From the NCBI GenBank assembly GCA_005883615.1, contig VBEC01000019.1, forward strand, positions 109,032 through 173,031: a stretch of 64,000 nucleotides of DNA, read 5' to 3'. The translations under genes were made by a program, and so were the position numbers. Source of the DNA: Chloroflexota bacterium. Lineage in GTDB: Bacteria; Chloroflexota; Limnocylindria; Limnocylindrales; CSP1-4. Positions 56,532 through 64,000 of the stretch are shown piece by piece. The first letter of the stretch is position 1, and each line of letters starts with the position of its first letter. A model generated the notes under the pieces. The model saw only the letters and a program-made list of their open reading frames with translations, was not told the DNA's origin and did not search any database.

Positions 56532-57520
56532 TCGCCGGCAACGACCTCGGTCGGCAGGTCGTGACGGTGCGCGGACCCGTCCGCCCGGACGAGCTCGGCG
56601 TCGTCCTTTCCCATGACCACATCCTGGTCGACGCCTATGAGGTGTTTGGCGCCGTCGACTACCGCTGGATCATCGACGACGTCGAGCTGGCAATCGACGA
56701 GGTGGGCCGGTTCGGCGGGGTCGGCGGTGGAACCATCTGCGACCCGACAAACGTCGGCCTCGGCCGCGACCCGGTTTCGCTGCGCCGGATCAGTGAGGCG
56801 ACGGCCGTTCACGTCGTGATGGGCTCGGGTTGGTATCGGGAGAAGGTATATCCCGCTTACGTTGCAGAGGAGCTGCCAGATCGACTGGCGGAGCGCCTCG
56901 TGAGCGAGTTGACGGAAGGCGTGGACGGCACCGGGATCCGGCCCGGATTCATCGGTGAAATCGGCACCGAGCGGCGAGGCATCAGCCCTGCCCAGGAGCG
57001 CGTCTTTCGTGCCGCGGCGCGCGCTCATCGGCAAACCGGTTGTCCCATCGTGACCCACACGACCCATTTCGGAGAACTTGCCATCGAACAGCTCGACCTG
57101 TTGAAAGAAGAGGGAGTCGCTCCCCGATCGGTGGTCGTGAGTCATCTCGGAGACCGCATCGGCCCGGCTGCCATTCGACCGATCGCCGAACGGGGAGCCT
57201 GGCTGAGCGTGGACAATCTCGGGTTCAGCGCCGGGTACGCCCCGCTCGAAGTCCGCGCCGACAACGTCGCCGCGCTGTGTGAGGAAGGGTTCGGTGGACA
57301 GGTTCTGCTCGGCAACGACATCTGCCAGCGCGACCAGCTGGAGGCGTACGGAGGTCCGGGCTACGCCAACGTCATTCGCAACTTTCTGCCGCTCCTTCGC
57401 GCCAGGGGCGTGAGCGAGGACCAGATCCATGGGATGACGATCGACAACCCGGCGCAGGCCTTCGCCTACGAAGCAGAGGCGGCTCGTGTGCGCTGGCGTG
57501 CCCGCCGGGACAAGAAGTAG
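56528..57520 (+). CDS. Phosphotriesterase-related (PTE/parathion hydrolase family) protein
   Basis: QVVTVRGPVRPDELGVVLSHDHILVDAYEVFG (HxH); GFIGEIGTERRGISPAQERVFRAAARAHRQTGCPIVTHTTH; VVVSHLGDRIG; VLLGNDICQRD. Confidence 0.9.
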   Translation: MIAGNDLGRQVVTVRGPVRPDELGVVLSHDHILVDAYEVFGAVDYRWIIDDVELAIDEVGRFGGVGGGTICDPTNVGLGRDPVSLRRISEATAVHVVMGSGWYREKVYPAYVAEELPDRLAERLVSELTEGVDGTGIRPGFIGEIGTERRGISPAQERVFRAAARAHRQTGCPIVTHTTHFGELAIEQLDLLKEEGVAPRSVVVSHLGDRIGPAAIRPIAERGAWLSVDNLGFSAGYAPLEVRADNVAALCEEGFGGQVLLGNDICQRDQLEAYGGPGYANVIRNFLPLLRARGVSEDQIHGMTIDNPAQAFAYEAEAARVRWRARRDKK

Positions 57521-57557
57521 AACGTCCCGACCACCGGCCAAGGGCCGTTGGCGCCGA

Positions 57558-58601
57558 TCAGCGTGGAGCGGTTGACGCACCGAGCGGCAGGTCGACAGCC
57601 TCGCCCGATGCGAACGAGCGCTCCGCTGCTTCCAGCATTTCGGTGGTCAGCAGCCCTTCACGGCCGCTGACGAGCGGGTCGCGCCGGGCCTGGATCGCGG
57701 CGACCACGTCTTCGAGCTGGCGAGCGTAGGCCTGCAGCCGTTTCGGGTCGACGGCGTCGAGCGGGTCGAATGGCTCCTGCTCGAAGATCACCTCCCAGCC
57801 GGCGGCGCTGCTCAGCTGCACCTGCCCGTACACGTCCAGGGTCAGCATGGCTTCCGAACCGACCAGCAGGTATTGGAGCCCGCTGCCCAGCCCGGGCGCA
57901 GGCAGCTCGTACGTCATCCAGACGTCCGCCATCGTGCCGTCTTCGAACGTGTAGGTCACCATTGCGCTCTCGTTCGGCACGAAGCCCGAATACGACACCG
58001 CCTGCCCGAAGGCTCGCACCGCCTGGCGGCCGAGCATCCAGCGCAGCAGGTCGCAGGCGTGCGCGGCCCAGGACGCGTAAGCCGTTTGGATCTTCGGGTC
58101 CTTCTTCCACATGTCGCCGCGGCTGTCCATGTCCCACCAGCCGACCTCACCGCCCGTGATGCGTGCCATCCGGAGGCGCCCGAGCCGCCCGGCCTGGATG
58201 GCTCGCTTGGCCGAAACGGGCGCGCCGCGAAAGCGATGTTGGGAAACGACCCCGAGGCGTATCGCGGCCGCGTCCGCCGCATCGACCATCTCGGCCGCCT
58301 CGGCGACGGTCGCCGTCATTGGCTTCTCGACGAGAACGTGCTTCCCGGCGCGAGCGGCCGCAATCGCCTGATCGCGATGCCCATCCGGCGGCGTGGCCAG
58401 CACGACGAGATCGACGTCGCCCCGCGCGAGCAACGCCTCGAAACTGGGCGATAGAGGCACGTCGTAGTCGGATGCGAGCTGTGCAGCTCGACGCCCACCG
58501 GCGACGGCGGCCAGGTGCGTGCCGCTTGCGTGCCGCTGAGCGACCTCGCCCCAGGTATGTCCCATGAACCCCGTTCCAAGGACGCCGACGCCGATCGTCA
58601 T
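57558..58601 (-). CDS. Gfo/Idh/MocA family oxidoreductase
   Basis: MTIGVGVLGTGFMGHTWGEVAQRHASGTHLAAVAGGRRAAQLASDY; VVLATPPDGHRDQAIAAARAGKHVLVEKPMTATVAEA. Close paralog of 38677-39693. Confidence 0.94.
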   Translation of the reverse strand: MTIGVGVLGTGFMGHTWGEVAQRHASGTHLAAVAGGRRAAQLASDYDVPLSPSFEALLARGDVDLVVLATPPDGHRDQAIAAARAGKHVLVEKPMTATVAEAAEMVDAADAAAIRLGVVSQHRFRGAPVSAKRAIQAGRLGRLRMARITGGEVGWWDMDSRGDMWKKDPKIQTAYASWAAHACDLLRWMLGRQAVRAFGQAVSYSGFVPNESAMVTYTFEDGTMADVWMTYELPAPGLGSGLQYLLVGSEAMLTLDVYGQVQLSSAAGWEVIFEQEPFDPLDAVDPKRLQAYARQLEDVVAAIQARRDPLVSGREGLLTTEMLEAAERSFASGEAVDLPLGASTAPR

Positions 58602-58789
58602 CAACGGATTCTCCTGCCATCCAGGGCTGGCCGAATGACCGGTCATGGTGGTTCTTCATCTTGACGGCTGGATTGAAGTCGTACTTGATCTCCAGCCATC
58701 GATCGGTGTTAGTCTTCGAGCCTGTGTCGAGCCACGGCCGGCTTCGGCCACGGCAGATGCGTCCGGCAGCCAGGAGGAGGGCTCATCCG

Positions 58790-60532
58790 ATGCGAAGTCA
58801 TCAGGCGCCCGGCGGGTGGTCGAGGGTCACAAGCGTTTTGGCGGTGTTCGCGCTGGTGTTCGCTGCCTGCAGCGGGACCGCGTCACCTAGCCCGGCGGCC
58901 TCTTCCGGCGCCGCCAGTCCCTCGGCCGCGGGCAGTGCCAGCGCCAGTGGATCGGCGGCCACGACGGGCGGCACGTTCACGGGGGCTTGGGTGGGCCCGT
59001 GTTGTGTCGGCATCGCGAACGCCAACCCCCTGATCGCGGGCGGCGATCAACACTTCCTGAGCAAGATCTACGAGCCGCTGGTCACCTACAGCATTGATAC
59101 GACGACGGGCGGCTACGGTGCGATCGTCCCGGCTCTCGCCAAGACCTGGGAGTCGTCGAGCGACGGGCTGACCTGGACATTCCACCTGCAGCCGAGTGTG
59201 ACGTGGCAGGATGGGACGCCGTTCACGGCCGACGACGTGGTCTTCACGCTCACGCTTTGCGAGAGCAAGGCCGTCGGCTGTGTCTACGGTGGCGGCATCA
59301 GCAACATCAAGGGCGCCGCCGATGTGAAGAGCGGCAAGAGCACCACCCTTGCGGGCGTGAAGGCACCCGACCCGCAGACAGTCACCATCACCACCGACCA
59401 GCCCAATGCGGCCATGCTGGACGCGCTCTCGGTCATGTGGATCGTCCAGAAGAAATCCCTGAGCTCGATCCCTCTCGACCAGATCACGAAGGCGCCATAT
59501 TGGACCACTCCCGGACAGGCGGTCGGCACGGGTCCCTTCAAGATCACTGGCTACCAGGCCGGCCAGTTCATGGAGCTCAGCCGGTATGACGGCTATTGGC
59601 GTGGGAAGCCGGTCCTCGACAAGATCGTCCGCAAGGAGTTCAAGGACCCGGCGACTGCCCTGATCGCGTTCGACAAGGGCGAGATCGACTTCACTTACCT
59701 GACCGCCGACGAGGTCCAGCGCGAGCAGGGGAACGCCAACGCGACGATCATCGCGGGCCCTTCGCAGGTAGATAACGCGGTCGTCTTCAACCCGCTTGTC
59801 AATCCGGCATTCGGCAACAAGCTATTCAAGCAGGCCATGGAATTCGCGATCGACCGCAAGTCGATCATCACCAACCTGTATAACGGCAAGGGCACGGCAT
59901 TGCCCTGCCTGTTCGGGAATCCGGCCTACGTGGCGCCGGATACCGAGATGTACGACTACAACGTGGACAAGGCGAAGGCCCTCCTGCAGCAATCAGGGGT
60001 GAACGTTTCGTCCTTGCCGACGTTCATCTTCGACACGTACTACAACGACCCGCTCTCGCTGAACGTCATGACGGCGATCCAGAAGAACTGGGCCGACGTT
60101 GGCTTGAAAGTCACCATCAAGCAGATGGACTCGGCCGCGTGGACCAAGCAGTACTACACCGACGGCAAGTCCCAGGTCTCCTTCCTGGGGGCTCAGAACG
60201 GCCCGGACGGCAACATCGCGGCGAGCTACTTCCTGTCCACTGCGTCGCAGGAGTCCGGGGCCGGTAACAATGGCTGGAAAGGCTACGTGTACAAGAACCC
60301 GCAGGTCGACCAGTTGATCCAGCAGGGCCGGGCAACGTTCGATACGGCTAAACGGGCGACCATCTACCAGCAGCTGTGCAAGGTGCTGGCGGACGACATG
60401 CCCTGGAACATCATGTGGCAGACGACCCGCTATTGGATTGTCAACAAGAAGATTGCCAACTTCCAACTCACGCCGGCTCCCGGCGGCGGCTCGTACTACG
60501 ACGCGTCCGAGACCTGGTCCGTCAAGCCTTAA
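58790..60532 (+). CDS. Peptide ABC transporter substrate-binding lipoprotein (SBP family 5)
   Basis: MRSHQAPGGWSRVTSVLAVFALVFAAC lipobox, upstream AGGAGG; GTGPFKITGYQAGQFMELSRYDGYWRGKPVLDKIV. Confidence 0.93.
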   Translation: MRSHQAPGGWSRVTSVLAVFALVFAACSGTASPSPAASSGAASPSAAGSASASGSAATTGGTFTGAWVGPCCVGIANANPLIAGGDQHFLSKIYEPLVTYSIDTTTGGYGAIVPALAKTWESSSDGLTWTFHLQPSVTWQDGTPFTADDVVFTLTLCESKAVGCVYGGGISNIKGAADVKSGKSTTLAGVKAPDPQTVTITTDQPNAAMLDALSVMWIVQKKSLSSIPLDQITKAPYWTTPGQAVGTGPFKITGYQAGQFMELSRYDGYWRGKPVLDKIVRKEFKDPATALIAFDKGEIDFTYLTADEVQREQGNANATIIAGPSQVDNAVVFNPLVNPAFGNKLFKQAMEFAIDRKSIITNLYNGKGTALPCLFGNPAYVAPDTEMYDYNVDKAKALLQQSGVNVSSLPTFIFDTYYNDPLSLNVMTAIQKNWADVGLKVTIKQMDSAAWTKQYYTDGKSQVSFLGAQNGPDGNIAASYFLSTASQESGAGNNGWKGYVYKNPQVDQLIQQGRATFDTAKRATIYQQLCKVLADDMPWNIMWQTTRYWIVNKKIANFQLTPAPGGGSYYDASETWSVKP

Positions 60533-60553
60533 GGCCAGTCTCCACGCTGAACG

Positions 60554-60587
60554 GGCTAAGGGCGGGGCTCTAACTCCGCCCTTAGCC
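60554..60587 (+). terminator. Strong GC-rich hairpin (12-bp perfect stem GGCTAAGGGCGG / CCGCCCTTAGCC) between SBP and permease genes
   Basis: ggGGCTAAGGGCGGggctctaactCCGCCCTTAGCCattt read directly; terminator/attenuator or 3'-stabiliser role is inferred. Confidence 0.65.
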
Positions 60588-60603
60588 ATTTCCTGCGGGG
60601 CCC

Positions 60604-61557
60604 ATGCCAACCTACATCGCCCGGCGAATTCTCTTCTCGATTCCGATTCTGTTCGGAATCACACTCCTGCTATTCGCCTTCGTTGCCCTCGCCCCGGGCG
60701 ACCCTGTGGATGCCTACCTGCGCCCGGAGATGGCCGGCAATCAGGAACTACGACAGTTGCTGTCACACCAGCTCGGGCTCGACCAGCCGCTGCCGATCCG
60801 CTACCTGGCCTGGCTCGGGCAGACGCTGCAGGGCAATCTGGGCTATGCGGCCATCACCGGTGAGCCGGTCAACACCATCGTCTGGAACGGCCTGCTCGCC
60901 TCCGGCGCCTTGATGCTCACCGCCCTGGTCATCGGGGTCGTTTTCGGTATCCCGCTTGGCGTGATCTCGGCGCTTCGCCAGTACTCGAGGCTCGACTTCG
61001 CGCTCACAGGAATCGCCTTTCTGGGGCTGTCCACGCCGTCGTTCCTGGCCGGCATTGGCGGGCTGTACGTCTTTGGCTTGCTGCTCGGGATCTTTCCGAT
61101 CGGCGGCATGCAAACGGCGGCCGCGCCGTTCACGATCCCGGACTTCCTCGGGCACCTGGCCTTACCGGCGATGATCCTGGGGTTTGGCTACGTGGCCATC
61201 TTCATGCGCTACACACGGGCGGCCATGCTGGAGGTCATCAACTCGCTGTACATCACGACCGCCGAGTCGAAGGGCTTGCCGAGCCGCACGGTCATCGTGC
61301 GCCACGCTTTACGCAACGCCCTCGTCCCCATCCTGAGCGTGATCGGCGTTTACCTGCCGGACATGGTGGGAGCAGCCGCGATCACGGAGACCGTCTTCAC
61401 CTGGCCCGGCCTGGGGCTCCGAGTCGTTGACGCGGCCAACGGGCGGGATTTCCCGGTGATCATGGGCATCGCCCTCATCTTTGCCATCGTCGTCCTGTCC
61501 GCGAACCTGCTCACGGACATCGCATACGCGGCTGTCGATCCGCGGATCAGGTACTGA
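60604..61557 (+). CDS. ABC transporter permease (DppB/OppB-like)
   Basis: MPTYIARRILFSIPILFGITLLLFAFVALAPGDPVDAYLRPEM; TTAESKGLPSRTVIVRHALRNALVPILSVIGVYLPDMVGAAAITETVFTWPGLG. Confidence 0.95.
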   Translation: MPTYIARRILFSIPILFGITLLLFAFVALAPGDPVDAYLRPEMAGNQELRQLLSHQLGLDQPLPIRYLAWLGQTLQGNLGYAAITGEPVNTIVWNGLLASGALMLTALVIGVVFGIPLGVISALRQYSRLDFALTGIAFLGLSTPSFLAGIGGLYVFGLLLGIFPIGGMQTAAAPFTIPDFLGHLALPAMILGFGYVAIFMRYTRAAMLEVINSLYITTAESKGLPSRTVIVRHALRNALVPILSVIGVYLPDMVGAAAITETVFTWPGLGLRVVDAANGRDFPVIMGIALIFAIVVLSANLLTDIAYAAVDPRIRY

Positions 61558-61567
61558 GCCCGACGAC

Positions 61568-62461
61568 GTGGCCAGCGCAGAGACCGTCGCCCGACCTGTC
61601 ACCCGCGACGAGCGGACCTCTGAATCCCCGCTCCGACGGACGCTGATTCGGTTCAGGCGCCACCGCCTGGCAATGGTCGGAGTGATCATCATCATCATCC
61701 TGGTCGTTGCCGCGATCGTCATTCCCGAGAAAGCGGCCTACGACCAGGAGCTGTTCCACGGCCATCAGCCACCGAGCCCGGCTCACTGGTTCGGAACGGA
61801 CGCGATCGGCCGGGACGTATTCGCGCGGACGCTGCTCGGCGGGCGTGTGTCGTTGGTGGTGGGTCTCGTGTCGGCCCTGTTTTCGACAGTTATCGGCCTT
61901 GTGGTTGGATCTCTTGCAGGCTATTACCGCTCGCTTGACTTCGTGATCATGCGCGGGGTCGATGTGATCATGAGCTTCCCGTTGTGGATCCTGCTGCTGC
62001 TCGCCGCAGCGTTCGTGGGGCCGGGCATTCTCAACATCATCATTCTCATCGGGGTAATCACGTGGCCTATCCCGACTCGGATCATCCGGGGCCAGTTCCT
62101 GCAGCTGCGCGAGGCAGACTTCGTTGTCGCCGCGAAGGTCCTGGGAGTCAAGGACCGTTTCATCGTCGTGCGCCACGTCCTGCCGAATGCGATCGCCCCG
62201 TTGCTGGTCTACACGAGCATCGCCGTGGCGGGCAATGTCCTCCTCGAGGCGGCCCTCAGCTACCTCGGGCTGGGGGTTCAGGTGCCCACGCCCAGCTGGG
62301 GCAACCTGCTCAACAACGCCCGCTCAATCAGCGTCCTCAGTCGAGAGCCCTGGCAATGGGCGCCGGCCGCTATCTTGATCGTCGTCTTCGTCCTCGCGGT
62401 GAACTTCGTGGGTGACGGCATCCGAGATGCGGTCGACCCGCGCGGCCAGTCGGATCGTTGA
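61568..62461 (+). CDS. ABC transporter permease (DppC/OppC-like)
   Basis: HWFGTDAIGRDVFARTLLGGRVSLVVG; VVAAKVLGVKDRFIVVRHVLPNAIAPLLVYTSIAVAGNVLLEAALSYLGLGVQVPTPSWG. GTG start at 61568 likely. Confidence 0.93.
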   Translation: MASAETVARPVTRDERTSESPLRRTLIRFRRHRLAMVGVIIIIILVVAAIVIPEKAAYDQELFHGHQPPSPAHWFGTDAIGRDVFARTLLGGRVSLVVGLVSALFSTVIGLVVGSLAGYYRSLDFVIMRGVDVIMSFPLWILLLLAAAFVGPGILNIIILIGVITWPIPTRIIRGQFLQLREADFVVAAKVLGVKDRFIVVRHVLPNAIAPLLVYTSIAVAGNVLLEAALSYLGLGVQVPTPSWGNLLNNARSISVLSREPWQWAPAAILIVVFVLAVNFVGDGIRDAVDPRGQSDR

Positions 62462-62484
62462 GCCTCGACCCGGTGAGCGCCCGG

Positions 62485-63429
62485 TCAGCCAAGCACTCCG
62501 GGCACGCCACACGCAAGCAGCATCTGGCGAGCCTTCTCGCTAAAGGCCGGCCGAACGTCTCGCGTGGGCGGCCTCGACCGACTCGAAGGGAGCCCCACGA
62601 TCTCCATGCACAGCTTGTCCAGGTAGCCATCCCCGCCGGTGAACGACTCCATCTCCGCCCACAGGGCCATGAACGGCATCGCCACCCGGACCAGCTCCCG
62701 CTGTGCCGCGACGTATTCTCCGCCCTCGAGCATGGCCCACAGCCCGACTGCCCACTGGGGCCAGTAGTTGGCGACGTGGATTTCGATGGCGCGGGCCCCG
62801 AGGATGTGGCTGACGACGTACCGCATCTGGTTGTCGATGATGGCGAACCGGTCGGCGAAGCGCGCGATGATCTGTTCGAAGGACATCATGCCGGTGTCGG
62901 GTGTCGACCACTTCAGGCCGACCACGTTTGGGATCTCGGCGAGCCTCTCTACGAGGGCACCCGAGATACCGAGGCTGGTCCAGAACGTGTTGTACACGAT
63001 CAGCCCGACATCGGCTGCCTCGGCGGCGGCCAGCACGTGCTCGTAGAAATCATCTTCGGTGTGCTCGAAGTAGAACGGAGGCGAGACCTGGACGAAGTCG
63101 GCGCCGATCCGTTCTGCGGCGTGCATGATCCGGACGAGCTCGGCGGTGCTGGTCGTCTGGCCGCCCATCGCGATCGGCACTCGTCCGGCGGCCGCCTGTA
63201 CGACCGTTTCCGCCACCGCGGCTCGCTCATCGAACGTCATCGTCGAGAAGTCCCCCGCAGCGCCCCCGGCCAGGAGAACCGCGCTCCCGGTTTGGAGCCC
63301 CCCGTCGACCAGGAATCGGACATGGCGGCTGATGGCGTCGAAGTCGACCGCCAGATCCGGGTCTTTGAACATCGTCGGGATCGTGACGTAGCAGCCGACG
63401 AGCCGGCTGCGGCGGGTTTCACTATCCAT
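62485..63429 (-). CDS. Dihydrodipicolinate synthase/N-acetylneuraminate lyase (DapA/NanA) family protein
   Basis: LVGCYVTIPTMFKDPDLAVDFDAISRHVRFLVDGGLQTGSAVLLAGGAAGDFSTMTFDER; VGLIVYNTFWT (Tyr) and NVVGLKWSTPD (Lys). Confidence 0.92.
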   Translation of the reverse strand: MDSETRRSRLVGCYVTIPTMFKDPDLAVDFDAISRHVRFLVDGGLQTGSAVLLAGGAAGDFSTMTFDERAAVAETVVQAAAGRVPIAMGGQTTSTAELVRIMHAAERIGADFVQVSPPFYFEHTEDDFYEHVLAAAEAADVGLIVYNTFWTSLGISGALVERLAEIPNVVGLKWSTPDTGMMSFEQIIARFADRFAIIDNQMRYVVSHILGARAIEIHVANYWPQWAVGLWAMLEGGEYVAAQRELVRVAMPFMALWAEMESFTGGDGYLDKLCMEIVGLPSSRSRPPTRDVRPAFSEKARQMLLACGVPGVLG

Positions 63430-63516
63430 GGCGTGCCTCCTTGGCTTCATCATCATCGCCGTCGTGGTCGAGTTGTCGGCCTGACCGACATCTTGCCTAG
63501 CCAGGGCTGAAGGAAC

Positions 63517-64000
63517 GTGGTCGACAAGAGGACACAACCCCCGCGCGCGCACGCGAACTCTGGAACGGAGGTCACCGCGGAGCGACCACTCGTGGAGGTC
63601 GCCGACCTGCGGGTCTGGTTCCCAGTGACCGGCGGGATCCTCCGGCGGACGACCGGGTGGGTCCACGCGGTGGACGGTGTCAGTTTCGAGATCCGGCGCG
63701 GGGAGACGCTCGGGCTGGTTGGGGAGTCGGGCTCCGGCAAGACGACCGTGGGCAGGACGATCGTGCGGATCATCGAGCCTCGCGAGGGCGCGATACGCCT
63801 GGACGGCATGGACCTGCTGGCCCTGCGAGGTTCGGCCCTGCGGCGGCAGCGGCGGCGCTTCCAGATGGTCTTCCAGGATCCGTATGCGTCGCTCGACCCG
63901 CGGCAGACAGTGGGCGATACGCTGGCCGAGCCGCTGCGGACCCACGACCTGGCCACGGGCCCGGCGCGATCGGGTCGGATTGCCGAGCTGCTCCGGCTGG
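63517..64000 (+). CDS. Peptide ABC transporter ATP-binding protein (OppF/DppF-like), partial at right edge
   Basis: Frame from GTG 63517 open to window end: [64 protein letters not shown] (Walker A); [29 protein letters not shown]. Confidence 0.93.
   Translation, partial: MVDKRTQPPRAHANSGTEVTAERPLVEVADLRVWFPVTGGILRRTTGWVHAVDGVSFEIRRGETLGLVGESGSGKTTVGRTIVRIIEPREGAIRLDGMDLLALRGSALRRQRRRFQMVFQDPYASLDPRQTVGDTLAEPLRTHDLATGPARSGRIAELLRL

Noticed and set aside
56309-57580. 423-aa minus-strand ORF
   Set aside because: Shadow of the phosphotriesterase-homolog gene on the plus strand.
1-64000. CRISPR, prophage, transposon or defence system
   Set aside because: No direct-repeat array, integrase/transposase, phage structural or known defence-effector motifs recognised in any frame read.

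Overview
High-GC bacterial chromosomal window, about 50 closely packed protein-coding genes on both strands. I saw no rRNA, tRNA, CRISPR array, transposase or phage gene. By lipoprotein style and gene content it could be Chloroflexota-like, but that is inference only. The content is a catabolic and uptake island: gamma-glutamyltransferase, three N-acyl-D-amino-acid-deacylase-type enzymes, six other amidohydrolases plus a phosphotriesterase homolog, a D-threonine/D-serine aldolase-like enzyme, two CocE/X-Pro-peptidase-type hydrolases, two enolase-superfamily enzymes, two Gfo/Idh/MocA oxidoreductases, two HpcH/HpaI aldolases, several PLP and ThDP enzymes, two Asp-box (sialidase-like) proteins, and three SBP-permease-permease peptide-ABC cassettes. 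Only one ATPase gene is seen, cut by the right edge. The strongest unexplained signals are: (i) a perfect 12-bp palindrome ATTGTCGACAAT in exactly three divergent promoter regions, a candidate regulon; (ii) a truncated GntR/FCD regulator remnant at 859-1158 in the same window; (iii) a two-member family of small uncharacterised proteins (FGPVAVT...IWRADLF...HYHP) at 15490 and 35680; (iv) a tandem double-domain amidohydrolase at the left edge; (v) paralogous metallohydrolases that appear to have swapped metal-ligand residues; (vi) a strong hairpin between an SBP gene and its permease. All assignments were made by eye from translated sequence; no database search was run.
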